NCBI GenBank assembly: GCA_021151685.1
Contig: JAGKWS010000024.1
Span: forward strand, 1 to 40,057
Direction: 5' to 3'
Length of the DNA: 40,057 nucleotides
From: Chitinophagaceae bacterium
Lineage (GTDB): Bacteria; Bacteroidota; Bacteroidia; Chitinophagales; Chitinophagaceae
The translations under genes were made by a program, and so were the position numbers. Positions 32,079 through 40,057 of the stretch are shown here, piece by piece (within the stretch, counting starts at the first letter, position 1; each line of letters starts with the position of its first letter). The notes under the pieces are model-generated. The model saw only the letters and a list, made by a program, of their open reading frames with translations. It did no database searches and was not told the origin of the DNA.

Positions 32079-33372
32079 CGGTACCCAATATTGCTTGTAG
32101 GTATAAACGTTCCTGCTCCTCTTCTTCGGTAGCTGTACCCAATGCCGATAGTATACTCAGATGACCCAATCGCTCCAGTTTCTCGTCCGATTTTTGAGAA
32201 CGTACCGCCTCTTCGCCAAAGACTTCTGTACCGTAGGCATCCAGTATATTTCCATATATCAGTCGTTCTTTGTCTACTCCGGTTATCTGGCCCGATGGTA
32301 GTCCACTACCGGGGGCTGCCAATCGCCATATACTACCACGTTCGCAGGCACGGCATATCAATGGGCTATGGGTAGTAACAATAAACTGTATGTTGGGAAA
32401 ATATCTGGTGAACCACTCTCCTATTTTAGTTTGCCATGATGGATGTAAGTGTGCGTCAATTTCGTCAATTAACACTACTCCCGGAACGTTTACGTAGGTG
32501 TTGCCATTTTCATCTGTCTTAAACACATCATGTGCCCTACCATGACGGGCATCTAATCCATATGATTTTTCCAGCAAGCGCAAGATTTCCAAAACTAAAG
32601 CGATTACAGACTTGTACCCATCGCTGAGTTGCGAAACATGGAGCTCTTCGCCAGTATTCGTAACGAAAGATGGGCCTGTCGAGGTGATCTCTAAGAGTTT
32701 CGTATTGTTGGGAAGTAATCCTTCGGTGTTGAAGAACTTTATGATATCTCCAACGTCTATGTTAGTTTTCTTTCCGACATGTTTGTCGAATTGCAGTTGT
32801 ACAAGCCAGAAAATGGACGAGCGCAAATCTGTCGATTCAGTTATCAAAGACATGTGACGACCAATAGATGTTCTTTCAGTATCTATGTCCCAATCTCTGG
32901 TGCCACCATACAATGAGCGACGTGCCCCAAAACCTGCCGAAAAATACCGATTAGGACTAGACCAGATGTAGTTATAGGGACTACTCGGATCTAATCTATA
33001 TTGACGATCTATAGCATGGTACTCCTTTGTAAGTGAGTCCTGCTTAATGTCCATAATACAATCCACATAGTCTGGTAATTTCGTTTGCTTCGAATCAGTC
33101 AGACGATTGAACGCAGGTTCAAATTCCCTGTGTGGTTTTATCGTAACATGTACTTCGCCTTTTTCCTCACCCTTGCGAATCCAATCTCCCCAATCGGTTA
33201 CAACGTTGTTGACAATTGGCCCCATCAAACCCACCGCTATAGCACGCAGCACAGTGGTCTTGCCAGCACCATTGTCCCCTATCAGCACATGCCACCCCGC
33301 TGGTTCGGGAAATTCCATTTCAAAATGTTCAATGGATCGTATATTTGATATGCTGACGCGATTGATGTACAT
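32059..33372 (-). CDS. AAA family ATPase of a Septu-like system (PtuA-like)
   Basis: A 437-residue ABC/SMC-type ATPase without membrane segments. Walker A GDNGAGKTT is at 32-40. A mid-region of about 200 residues replaces the coiled coil of SMC proteins. The signature-like LSDGYKS is at 249-255, Walker B VVLIDEIDAHLHP has D303 and E304, and the switch histidine H335 lies in TTHSPL. The N-terminal start MYINRVSISNIRSIEHFEME is typical of RecF/AAA_21-like proteins. No TOPRIM domain follows, which argues against Gabija or OLD nucleases. Together with the overlapping HNH gene it forms a Septu-like pair. The promoter is not obvious in the 139-bp divergent gap before the kinase gene. Confidence 0.85.
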   Translation of the reverse strand: MYINRVSISNIRSIEHFEMEFPEPAGWHVLIGDNGAGKTTVLRAIAVGLMGPIVNNVVTDWGDWIRKGEEKGEVHVTIKPHREFEPAFNRLTDSKQTKLPDYVDCIMDIKQDSLTKEYHAIDRQYRLDPSSPYNYIWSSPNRYFSAGFGARRSLYGGTRDWDIDTERTSIGRHMSLITESTDLRSSIFWLVQLQFDKHVGKKTNIDVGDIIKFFNTEGLLPNNTKLLEITSTGPSFVTNTGEELHVSQLSDGYKSVIALVLEILRLLEKSYGLDARHGRAHDVFKTDENGNTYVNVPGVVLIDEIDAHLHPSWQTKIGEWFTRYFPNIQFIVTTHSPLICRACERGSIWRLAAPGSGLPSGQITGVDKERLIYGNILDAYGTEVFGEEAVRSQKSDEKLERLGHLSILSALGTATEEEEQERLYLQAILGTDDPTGK

Positions 33373-33511
33373 AAGCCGTATTACAGGGCAATTTACATAA
33401 TTCCTTTCACACTGGCTCTGCTACACATAACCATTGCCTCATGGTATGCATTACCCCATTGTAATCGCATTTTCTGTCACAGAAATTAGCTTTATATCCC
33501 TATCATTGCCT

Positions 33512-35281
33512 ATGTGCCGTTTCGTCTTGTTTACTTTGGGAAGGTCAAAAGATATATGGATATTGAAGCCCTATCGTGTGTTGTTATTGTTGTTGTTCGC
33601 GAGCCATTTTTCAATGGCTCGCGATACCCTATTGCTGCATAGAATACAGCAGGTAGCACACATGGCCGAGTATGGCCAAAACGAACAGGCCGAAGAAATA
33701 GCCGATAGCCTGTTACAGGTATTGGGCAATGGCAGCTACCGCAAAGACTATATGGCGCAGCGGTTGCATCTACAGCTATATAAGGGCAAACGGTACGAGA
33801 CAAAAGAAGAAAACGAGGCCGCATTAAAGCTTTTGTTGGCTACTGCCGATGAGGCGGGGGAAAACAAGTTTTATGCCATATGTTGCAAAGCCAAAATCTA
33901 TATATCGCTCATTTACGAAAAACAGAACAATCCCAGCTTGTCTCGCGAGTATTTGGATGAGGCACAGCAAATATGCACCCGGCATGGACTGGAAGAATTG
34001 TACAGTACCATCCTCATCAGGCGTTCGTTGCACCACAGGTGGTTTGCAAAAAATATAGACTCTGCCATCTATTATGCCCAAAAGTGTATGGAATATGCCC
34101 AAAAGCACAACAACGAATTCGACAAAACAGAGGCATCGTTGATGTTGGGAATATATGCCGGCAAAAAAGGAAATAACAAAGAAGGTATACCCCACTTCCT
34201 CAATGCTGCTTATTATTACCTGCACACCAACAACTACAACGATGCGGCACTGATGTTCGACAATGTGTCTACGCATTACAGCCGCATGAACATGACTATA
34301 GAGGCCAAACAATACAGCGACTCGGCTTTTGCGCTCTTTGGCAAAGCTACCTTGCCCATGCATGCCGAAATACTGGAGCGCAGGTATCAGGTGTTTGAAT
34401 CGCTCTCTGAAATAGATTCTGCGTATCATTACCTCAAGCAGTTTCATAATGTAAGAGAGAAGTTGGTGCTTGCCGAAGAAACCGCAAACATTAAACGGGT
34501 AACCGAACAATACCAGAACGACAAAAAAGAGCAGGTTATAAAAAACCAACGGCTGCAGCTACTATTGGTATTGCTGGCACTCACGGTGATAGTGGTAGCT
34601 ACCGTGCTCATCATTCGCCGAAACCGTAAGATTGTTGTTCAGAACAAGATCATCAGCAGACAGGTAGAAGAACTGGTGCGCACCCTGGAGCAGAAACAGG
34701 TGCTGCTGGCCGAGTTGCAGCACCGGGTAAAGAACAACCTGCAACACGTCATCAGTATTCTGGAAATACAGAAAGAATCGGTCGATTTCAACAATATAGA
34801 CGAGCTGATACGGGGCAACCAGAACCGTATACACTCTATGGCCCTGCTCTACAAAAAGCTGAATGTATCGGAAAAGGTAAATGATCTGGACATAGGCCGA
34901 TATATAACCGAACTGGCCGAGCTGGTGAAGGATTCTTATACCTTGCATGGCAAAAAAATTGCCCTGAATGTATCTTGCAGTGTAGAAAAACTGTCTATAG
35001 AAAAGGCATTGCCCCTTGGCCTTATTATTGTAGAGCTCATCAGCAATAGTATGAAACACGCTTTTGGTAAACAGAACATTGGCATCATACTGATAGACCT
35101 TGCATACGATGCTGCCGGCAAGATGGTACTTAGCTATTCTGATAATGGTAGTGGTTTTGTTTTTGGTGCCCCCATCGGCAAAGGGCTGGGTATGGAAATA
35201 ATACATGGACTTGTAGAGCAACTGGATGCCACCACAACCAATGAAAACAATAATGGCTTTCAGCTCAGCATCACATTTTAG
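33512..35281 (+). CDS. Histidine kinase with TPR sensor region (HisKA_2 type)
   Basis: A sensor kinase of 589 residues. An N-terminal hydrophobic segment (about 20-35) acts as signal or anchor. TPR-like helices fill about 40-330 and probably face the periplasm. A membrane helix lies at about 348-368, then a coiled coil, then the HisKA_2 phosphorylation motif LLAELQHRVKNNLQ with H404. The ATPase part has the N box IVELISNSMKHAFG and the G boxes SDNGSGF and GKGLGMEII. TPR kinases of this type usually pair with LytTR regulators, as here: the regulator gene begins 5 bp downstream. The frame opens at 33434 with a TTG; I chose the ATG at 33512, which follows a weak -7-like TAGCTTTA at 33487. Confidence 0.92.
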   Translation: MCRFVLFTLGRSKDIWILKPYRVLLLLLFASHFSMARDTLLLHRIQQVAHMAEYGQNEQAEEIADSLLQVLGNGSYRKDYMAQRLHLQLYKGKRYETKEENEAALKLLLATADEAGENKFYAICCKAKIYISLIYEKQNNPSLSREYLDEAQQICTRHGLEELYSTILIRRSLHHRWFAKNIDSAIYYAQKCMEYAQKHNNEFDKTEASLMLGIYAGKKGNNKEGIPHFLNAAYYYLHTNNYNDAALMFDNVSTHYSRMNMTIEAKQYSDSAFALFGKATLPMHAEILERRYQVFESLSEIDSAYHYLKQFHNVREKLVLAEETANIKRVTEQYQNDKKEQVIKNQRLQLLLVLLALTVIVVATVLIIRRNRKIVVQNKIISRQVEELVRTLEQKQVLLAELQHRVKNNLQHVISILEIQKESVDFNNIDELIRGNQNRIHSMALLYKKLNVSEKVNDLDIGRYITELAELVKDSYTLHGKKIALNVSCSVEKLSIEKALPLGLIIVELISNSMKHAFGKQNIGIILIDLAYDAAGKMVLSYSDNGSGFVFGAPIGKGLGMEIIHGLVEQLDATTTNENNNGFQLSITF

Positions 35282-35286
35282 GCATT

Positions 35287-35985
35287 ATGGGCATGGAAAC
35301 ACAAACGATACTGCTTGTAGAAGACGATTTTCTGAACAGGCGACTGTCTAAAAAAATATTGGCCGAAAACGGCTACCACATACTGGAAGCAAAAAATGCA
35401 ACAAAAGCTTTTGAAATACTGCGAAAAGAGCAGGTATCAATTGCTATACTCGACATCAATCTGGGCGAAGAAAAACATGGAGGCATCAGTATTGGGCACG
35501 AGCTGCAATACACATACAAAATACCTTTTCTATACCTCACCGCCTACGACACTACCGACATTGTAACCAAGGCGGTAGCCACCAGCCCGCATGCCTACCT
35601 TACCAAACCTTACAAAAATATAGACCTGCTCACATCGGTAGCGTTGGCACTTCGGCAGCACAGCCCACAAGAGGCCACAGTGGCCACCTTGCAGGTAAAG
35701 GACGGAGAATTTTATGTGCGGCTACCTGTTGCCGACATCTGCTACATAGAGGCCGATGGCAATTATCTGCTCTTTCATGCCGATACAAAGGTGTATAAAA
35801 GCCGTACTACCATCAAGCAGATATTGGAAGAATTGCCTGCCGATACCTTTATCCAAACACACCGGGCATTTGTTGTCAACAAACGAAAGGTGAATAAATT
35901 TAATGTAAAAAATTTGATAGTGGGCAACGAAATAATACCAGTATCTAAATTCTACATAGACGACATTGCCGCCATATGGCAGTAA
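35287..35985 (+). CDS. LytTR-family response regulator
   Basis: A 232-residue regulator. The receiver domain covers 6-125: D13-D14 pocket, phospho-acceptor D56 in ILDINLG, T85 in YLTAYD and K107 in YLTKPYK. A LytTR DNA-binding domain covers about 135-232, with ICYIEADGNYLLFH, the ...SRTTIKQILEEL helix and FIQTHRAFVVNKRKV, which are typical of the fold. A second ATG two codons in is equally possible. It is co-transcribed with the TPR kinase. Target genes are unknown; such pairs often control surface or secretion genes. Confidence 0.94.
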   Translation: MGMETQTILLVEDDFLNRRLSKKILAENGYHILEAKNATKAFEILRKEQVSIAILDINLGEEKHGGISIGHELQYTYKIPFLYLTAYDTTDIVTKAVATSPHAYLTKPYKNIDLLTSVALALRQHSPQEATVATLQVKDGEFYVRLPVADICYIEADGNYLLFHADTKVYKSRTTIKQILEELPADTFIQTHRAFVVNKRKVNKFNVKNLIVGNEIIPVSKFYIDDIAAIWQ

Positions 35986-36142
35986 CAGCAGTACAGAAAA
36001 GGCAGGCATTTGATGCTCGTATTGTCATTCTATCCCTCAATCTTTAGTTCTATCCCAGAAAATAGCTATTGACAACTATACCAGGCATCTTTGCCTTATA
36101 CAAAACAGTAAACCAATGATGCTTATTACTGTCCTGTTACTG

Positions 36143-36316
36143 ATGAAAAAAATATCAAGCTTTAAAAAACTGAAAAGCCTTGTTATGTTCTTTTTCATTG
36201 GTATGGGCATACAATTGTATGCGCAGCAGGGCTCTACAGCCTGCGCCACAGGCCACAAGAAGTTTGCAGAAAACTACAGTGCTACCAGTACTTCTATATA
36301 CGGTACATCCCTTTAG
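36143..36316 (+). CDS. Small predicted secreted peptide or truncated gene
   Basis: A 57-residue frame with a good signal peptide (residues about 1-29, ending LYAQ) and a short polar mature part, QQGSTACATGHKKFAENYSA and ten more residues. The frame is open nine codons further upstream. A short hairpin, CCCTT and AAGGG, surrounds the stop codon. It may be an intact small secreted peptide or the 5' end of a gene that lost its remainder. The ~150 bp after it and the ~155 bp before it hold nothing I recognise. Confidence 0.35.
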   Translation: MKKISSFKKLKSLVMFFFIGMGIQLYAQQGSTACATGHKKFAENYSATSTSIYGTSL

Positions 36317-36460
36317 AAGGGTGTATAGTAACCTCTTTTCTTATCACTACGTTTACTCACTCGCACAGACAGACGGGGCTGGCAGAAAGCAACATTGCTT
36401 TTTTGCCGGCCTCCGTTTTAATGGGGGTATGGGTAGTGCCAAGAATAGGCTTAAGTACAC

Positions 36461-37510
36461 CTAAGGCCGCATTGACGACTTAGTTCCCAACAAATGGTAT
36501 TGATGCCCGTTGCGTCTATATGTTCGTTCTATTACAAAGCCGAAAGTGTCGACTTGTTTAGTGTAAGGCTTTATTTCTACCGGTATTACCGATAGGCCGG
36601 CATCGCCCACATCCTGTTCATCTTCATAGTCGTACTTGCTGTAATTGCCTGTCAGGCGTAGTAGCAGCTTGTTGGGCCCGGCCTTGGCAAGTTCCGTAGT
36701 CCAGCCGGTCATAGTGTTGCCACGGTAGGTATCTGGTACTTGTAACAAGGATACAAACCTGCCGTTGTGTGCGCCAAACAGGTGCAGACTACCGTAATAC
36801 GGCCCTCCCGCACCTCCATTGGCGTTCTCTATATAGATGCCATAACTCTGCGCATCCAGAGCCACCACGTGTATAGGTGGTACATGCTGAAACGCACCAA
36901 AACACCCCACACAAGCCGACCATGCCACGAGGTCGCAAACCTGACCCCGCTGCCTGAACCACGCCAAGCCCAGATAACCGCAGCTAAACCGGCCGCAGGT
37001 GGGGTCGGGGAAAACTTTTTCGGTAGTGCCCAACGACAAGAAGTAGTTCTTGCGTCCCTGTGGGTCTGTAACTTCCTGTACGTCTTCCAGTGTAGTTTCG
37101 TTTTCTGTCATCGGGAATATAGATGTCTCGCCCCAGCCATCATATTCTGTTTGCCGGCAAGCCGGGCAAGTCCACTCTACCATGTCTGCCGTATCGTTTT
37201 CTGTCCAGTCTACCGGCAGGTGGTAGTAGTTGCCCGGTATTAGCCGTTGCATAGCTATACGAGCATTGAATGGCATGGGTAATGTTAGCGTTTTGGGCAG
37301 CAGCGACTGTGGCGTAATGTTTTTTGTTGCCAGTACCGGCGGTTCGGTATAGGTAAAAGATGTTTCGGCTTGGGGCGGTGCAGTTGCCGTACTGGCCGGT
37401 TTTGTAGCGGTAGTTTTGGGCAGTGCGGGCACTATATTGCCGCACAGGTATATACCCCATGCTATAAACGCAAGCACTATGCCCCCTGCCCAATAGATAA
37501 AACCACGCAT
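36461..37510 (-). CDS. Cysteine-rich membrane-anchored protein of unknown function
   Basis: A 349-residue protein with one N-terminal membrane helix (about 5-26), a Pro/Thr/Ala-rich linker (about 30-60), and a large extracytoplasmic part. That part contains seven or so cysteines, in WTCPACRQTEYDGWGE, DPTCGRFSCGY and QVCDLVAWSACVGCFG. They could form disulphides or bind a metal. The C-terminal third is beta-rich with LLLRLTGNYSKYDYEDEQDVG. I do not recognise the family. It lies 94 bp after the membrane protein of the sigma-factor operon on the same strand, so it may be a fourth member or a separate gene. Confidence 0.8.
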   Translation of the reverse strand: MRGFIYWAGGIVLAFIAWGIYLCGNIVPALPKTTATKPASTATAPPQAETSFTYTEPPVLATKNITPQSLLPKTLTLPMPFNARIAMQRLIPGNYYHLPVDWTENDTADMVEWTCPACRQTEYDGWGETSIFPMTENETTLEDVQEVTDPQGRKNYFLSLGTTEKVFPDPTCGRFSCGYLGLAWFRQRGQVCDLVAWSACVGCFGAFQHVPPIHVVALDAQSYGIYIENANGGAGGPYYGSLHLFGAHNGRFVSLLQVPDTYRGNTMTGWTTELAKAGPNKLLLRLTGNYSKYDYEDEQDVGDAGLSVIPVEIKPYTKQVDTFGFVIERTYRRNGHQYHLLGTKSSMRP

Positions 37511-37604
37511 TGTACACTACATCTAACACCAATCAGGTGCAATTTAGTATGTTATAAGTGCATTTATTTTTGTTAGTGTTGCAGCAGCGTTCTTTTTTTG
37601 AGGG

Positions 37605-38195
37605 TTATTCTGCCATCATTTGTTCCACTTCTTCTATCAGTTCGTTGGTTTGCTGTAGTTGCCGTTGCTGTTTTTTACGGGTCAGCCATTTTACCAGCAG
37701 TACATATACCGTCATAGCAGCCGGGGCGGCAAGGCGTATCCACAGTGCCATCTCTTGCAGTACATCGGCCATATACAGTATCATGGCCAGCCATAGCAGC
37801 ACCATATACACCCATGTGTAGGTAGTAAGGGTACGTTGCCGCCAGCGCAGTGCCGTATGATAGCGTTTAAGGTATTCGGTACCGGACAGGGTAGGATCCA
37901 TACGTTTAAGCACAATACCCTTCCACAGTACTGATAAGAAGATGAGCAACAATAAGGCCGTGGCCGCCAGACTACCTGTAAACAATATGCCGCGCACACT
38001 GTGCCATTGCAGGTACACCCATGCCAGTACACAGAGGGTGGCAGCAAATGCACCGGTTACGCCAATGTTTGTCCACAACAACTGGCGTTGTGTTCGCTGC
38101 CACTTATACGCCAGTTGCTGCCGGGCTTCGGTATTGTGGTCGGGGACATTCAGTGGTTGTCCCTTCCAGCTTCTTTGTAGTTCTTCAAAGTTCAT
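37605..38195 (-). CDS. Four-helix membrane protein paired with ECF sigma factor, possible anti-sigma
   Basis: A 196-residue inner-membrane protein. After the N-terminal MNFEELQRSWKGQPLN come four membrane helices at about 40-62, 68-90, 123-145 and 150-168, and a charged, Gln-rich coiled-coil tail. Its ATG overlaps the TGA stop codon of the sigma-factor gene, as typical for sigma/anti-sigma pairs. Bacteroidota have a common family with this N terminus next to ECF genes. An anti-sigma role is an inference from position; no zinc-binding anti-sigma motif is seen. Confidence 0.82.
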   Translation of the reverse strand: MNFEELQRSWKGQPLNVPDHNTEARQQLAYKWQRTQRQLLWTNIGVTGAFAATLCVLAWVYLQWHSVRGILFTGSLAATALLLLIFLSVLWKGIVLKRMDPTLSGTEYLKRYHTALRWRQRTLTTYTWVYMVLLWLAMILYMADVLQEMALWIRLAAPAAMTVYVLLVKWLTRKKQQRQLQQTNELIEEVEQMMAE

Positions 38196-38689
38196 CGCGT
38201 ATTGCTTTCGGGGTTGGTAAGGTTCATGATGCGGGTTTTGATACGGCTGATACGGGCACCCGTATTAGTGACCGTAGCACCTGTTATTTCTGCAATCTCC
38301 TTGTAGCTCAGGCCCTCCAGCACCAGCGATATCACCAGCCGGTCCTGTGGCTCCAACTGGTTTATGGCATGGTACAGAGCCTGTAGTTGCTCATCCTCGC
38401 CTGGGGCATGGTCATCGGGCAGGCCGCTTATGTCGGGTAGTTGCTGGTGGGCATGCTTTTTTTGCCGGGTATTGTAGGTAATGGCTGTATTTACGGCTAC
38501 CCTGTATACCCATGTGCTTAGTTTGGCAGCACCGCGGTAGCTATCCATGCTGCCCCATAGTTGCAGCAATATTTCCTGATACAGATCGTCGGCCCACAAA
38601 CGGTCGTAGACATATGCCCGGCAAATGCGGTATATGCTGTCGCGGTTGTCGCGTACCAATGCCTCGAAAGTTTGTTCGCGGTGGGTCAA
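38192..38689 (-). CDS. ECF-type RNA polymerase sigma factor
   Basis: A 165-residue sigma-70 family factor. Region 2 lies at about 8-75 (YRICRAYVYDRLWADDLYQE, LQLWGSMDSYRG, STWVYRVAVNTAI) and region 4 at about 105-155 (LEPQDRLVISLVLEGLSYKE, then IAEITGATVTNTGARISRIK). Regions 1 and 3 are absent, as in ECF factors. It is translationally coupled to the membrane protein downstream (4-nt overlap) and begins 11 bp after the hydrolase stop codon. Confidence 0.94.
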   Translation of the reverse strand: MTHREQTFEALVRDNRDSIYRICRAYVYDRLWADDLYQEILLQLWGSMDSYRGAAKLSTWVYRVAVNTAITYNTRQKKHAHQQLPDISGLPDDHAPGEDEQLQALYHAINQLEPQDRLVISLVLEGLSYKEIAEITGATVTNTGARISRIKTRIMNLTNPESNTR

Positions 38690-38700
38690 TGCGTGGGGCC

Positions 38701-39615
38701 TTACTTTTTCAGAATAAAGTTATCTACGGCTGCAAAATACCACTCCGGCACATCATACATTATAAAGTGTTTGGCATTGCCGGTAGCAGTCTGTACCATG
38801 CAGGTACTGCACTTTTCGTATTGTTTGGCAAACATATCGGTAACATACTGGCGGGTAAACATGGGGTATTGTGGCATTTCGCAGTAGGCGGCCAGTACCA
38901 GCACGGGTACCTGTATGGCTGCTAATGTCTGGCGTATGTCGCCGCGCATCATTTCATGTATGGTCCACGCAAAGGTACGGCGATCGCTGGCGGCCCCCCA
39001 ATCGGCAATTGTGTTCCATTGGGTAGAGTCGCGACACAGAAATTTGGCGGTTTGCAATTGGGTGTTGCGCATCTCAGCAGGTGTCATGCCTTCGTATCGG
39101 GCCACTTCTTTTTCGGCAGCGGCACTATCTATGCCAGTGGGGGCCAGCGGGTTGGATGTGCCTGCCAGAAATGGCAATGCATCTACCACCACTACCTGCT
39201 TCAGGTGTTCTTTCATAGTGCTTGCCAGACACAACGACAGATAGCCACCTATAGAGTGCCCTATAAGGGTTACCTGCTGTAGCTTATTGTCGGTTATGTA
39301 TTGTTTTATCTGGTTTTGTATGGTGGCCAGATACGGGCCGTGGGGCAATGGTGTAGTGCCGGCATAGCCAGCCAGCGTGAGTATGTGACACTGAAACCGG
39401 TCTTTGTAGCGGGCAACGGTGGCATCCCACTCGCTGCCATGGCAAGTAGCACCCGGTATCAGGATGATGGGTTGCCCTTTGCCTGTAACCTGTACGGTAA
39501 ATGCGGTGTATTTGTTTTGTGCCAGTACTGCCTGTGCCAGCAACACCAATCCCACCACAATACCTGCAATACGCACAGGCTTTTTAGCTACCCTTGTCAG
39601 GAAAAAATGCATCAT
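38701..39615 (-). CDS. Exported alpha/beta hydrolase
   Basis: A 304-residue serine hydrolase. Residues 1-33 are a signal peptide ending VLAQ. The nucleophile is S121 in LIGHSIGG and the oxyanion segment is ILIPGATCHGSEWD. The catalytic His is probably H283 in GNAKHFIMYD. The acid is not obvious; the usual position after strand 7 reads LAAYCEMP without Asp. Substrate unknown. It is upstream of and probably co-transcribed with the ECF sigma factor gene 11 bp later, which may mean that it modifies an envelope signal or is itself part of the regulon. Confidence 0.92.
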   Translation of the reverse strand: MMHFFLTRVAKKPVRIAGIVVGLVLLAQAVLAQNKYTAFTVQVTGKGQPIILIPGATCHGSEWDATVARYKDRFQCHILTLAGYAGTTPLPHGPYLATIQNQIKQYITDNKLQQVTLIGHSIGGYLSLCLASTMKEHLKQVVVVDALPFLAGTSNPLAPTGIDSAAAEKEVARYEGMTPAEMRNTQLQTAKFLCRDSTQWNTIADWGAASDRRTFAWTIHEMMRGDIRQTLAAIQVPVLVLAAYCEMPQYPMFTRQYVTDMFAKQYEKCSTCMVQTATGNAKHFIMYDVPEWYFAAVDNFILKK

Positions 39616-39658
39616 ATACGCTTGTTTTCATCATTAGTGCGGTATTGATGGTGTTTTA

Positions 39659-39784
39659 TTACACCCTCTGTGCATCTTTTTGTTTGGGTTTGGGGGGGGT
39701 GGTAAAATCTCCTGCAATTTCTACATAATGGAAATTGTATCCACACTGCGGACATCCTTGTGTCGTGCCAAAGCTGATGCGCAT
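39659..39784 (-). CDS. Possible 41-aa zinc-ribbon-like peptide
   Basis: A 41-residue frame starting MRISFGTTQGCPQCGYNFHY with one CxxC pair (C11, C14) and a nearby His, followed by a Pro/Lys-rich tail. The coding looks protein-like and it lies 43 bp upstream of the hydrolase gene on the same strand. The tail spans a run of eight C on the minus strand (39692-39699), which invites slippage. One CxxC alone cannot make a full zinc ribbon unless it dimerises. It could be a real small gene or chance. Confidence 0.4.
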   Translation of the reverse strand: MRISFGTTQGCPQCGYNFHYVEIAGDFTTPPKPKQKDAQRV

Positions 39785-39801
39785 TGATAATCAATACATT
39801 A

Positions 39802-39809
39802 TATTTTTG
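39802..39809 (+). promoter_or_regulatory. -7 promoter box for the DUF4402 gene
   Basis: TATTTTTG matches TAnnTTTG exactly, 71 nt before the ATG at 39881. The leader of about 65 nt is A-rich and almost free of G near the start codon, typical for this phylum. Confidence 0.5.
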
Positions 39810-39880
39810 GCACGTAGTTGGTAATACTACTGGCATAACACAAACAAACAACTAACAAAAACACTACAAAACAAACTACA

Positions 39881-40057
39881 ATGAAAAACATCATCAAGTC
39901 GCTCGCTATTGCCGCTGTTGCTACTTTCGGTTTCGCTACTGCTTCTCATGCACAGGCCACCGCAACTGCTTCTGCTTCTGCCACCATCATCACCCCCATC
40001 TCTATCGTGAAGAACGTAGACATGAACTTTGGTAATGTGGCCGTATCGGCAACACTG
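39881..40057 (+). CDS. DUF4402 domain surface protein, 5' part only
   Basis: The first 59 residues of a secreted protein; the gene runs off the window. A signal peptide ends in SHAQ at about residue 25. ATIITPISIVKNVDMNFGNV is the start of a DUF4402 domain, a beta-rich family of Bacteroidota and Proteobacteria related to pilus-like or surface-layer proteins. Codons for the first residues are unusually uniform (GCT, CGCT), often a sign of high expression. Its promoter box is at 39802. Confidence 0.85.
   Translation, partial: MKNIIKSLAIAAVATFGFATASHAQATATASASATIITPISIVKNVDMNFGNVAVSATL

Noticed and set aside
30771..33372. Retron-type system
   Set aside because: Septu-like effectors occur in some retrons, but no reverse transcriptase or msr/msd structure is present within the window.
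39808..39822. Sigma-54-like promoter TGGCACG...TTGG
   Set aside because: The -12 element lacks GC and its spacing is off by one; a perfect TAnnTTTG box lies directly beside it.

Overview
The window is chromosomal DNA from a member of the Bacteroidota, most plausibly the order Chitinophagales. This rests on gldH (a gliding lipoprotein), two proteins with type IX secretion (T9SS) C-terminal sorting domains, the GSCFA, BatA, DUF4199, DUF6624 and DUF4402 families, a Prc-type S41 protease, and repeated use of the Bacteroidota -7 promoter box TAnnTTTG. Genus and species cannot be named from the sequence. No rRNA, tRNA, CRISPR array or complete insertion sequence was seen.

Layout. Positions 1-690 hold a 259-bp non-coding tandem repeat, cut by the window edge. 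Positions 0.9-3.2 kb are an accessory patch (DUF4304 protein, AT-rich unknown, DUF3800 protein) with strong hairpins and a pair of 24-nt direct repeats around the DUF3800 gene. Positions 3.4-11.2 kb are core: Prc protease, aspartate-semialdehyde dehydrogenase, a CheY-like regulator, a secreted multicopper oxidase with a redoxin, and a GSCFA protein. Positions 11.2-15.4 kb are a second accessory patch: a lipoprotein gene broken by a stop codon and a frameshift, an Ere/ChaN-like secreted protein, a DUF6624 protein, a doubtful 78-aa ORF ahead of an 18-bp hairpin, and 700 bp of gene-free DNA with a MITE-like segment.

Positions 15.4-23.2 kb return to core genes: dnaN-gldH, a 53-aa membrane protein, galE, an OmpR-type regulator with its kinase, a universal stress protein and an ABC exporter. 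Positions 23.4-26.1 kb encode an adhesin-like T9SS protein with eight Ig-like repeats. Positions 26.2-30.8 kb form one likely operon: BatA-like protein, dihydroorotase-like protein with an altered metal site, DUF4199 membrane protein, purN.

Positions 30.8-33.4 kb carry a Septu-like anti-phage module on the minus strand (AAA ATPase overlapping an HNH nuclease) followed by a 100-aa protein with its own promoter. Positions 33.5-36.0 kb encode a TPR histidine kinase and LytTR regulator. Positions 36.1-39.8 kb hold a cysteine-rich unknown and a minus-strand operon of a possible zinc-ribbon peptide, alpha/beta hydrolase, ECF sigma factor and four-helix membrane protein. The window ends inside a DUF4402 gene.

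How they work together: the surface proteins (oxidase, Ig adhesin, GldH, DUF4402) fit a gliding, T9SS-using lifestyle; three regulatory modules sense the envelope or environment; the accessory patches carry defence-like and decaying genes. The most interesting points are the Septu-like locus with its extra gene, the repeat-flanked DUF3800 gene, the 259-bp array, the doubly broken lipoprotein gene and two genes whose promoter boxes imply leaderless mRNAs.
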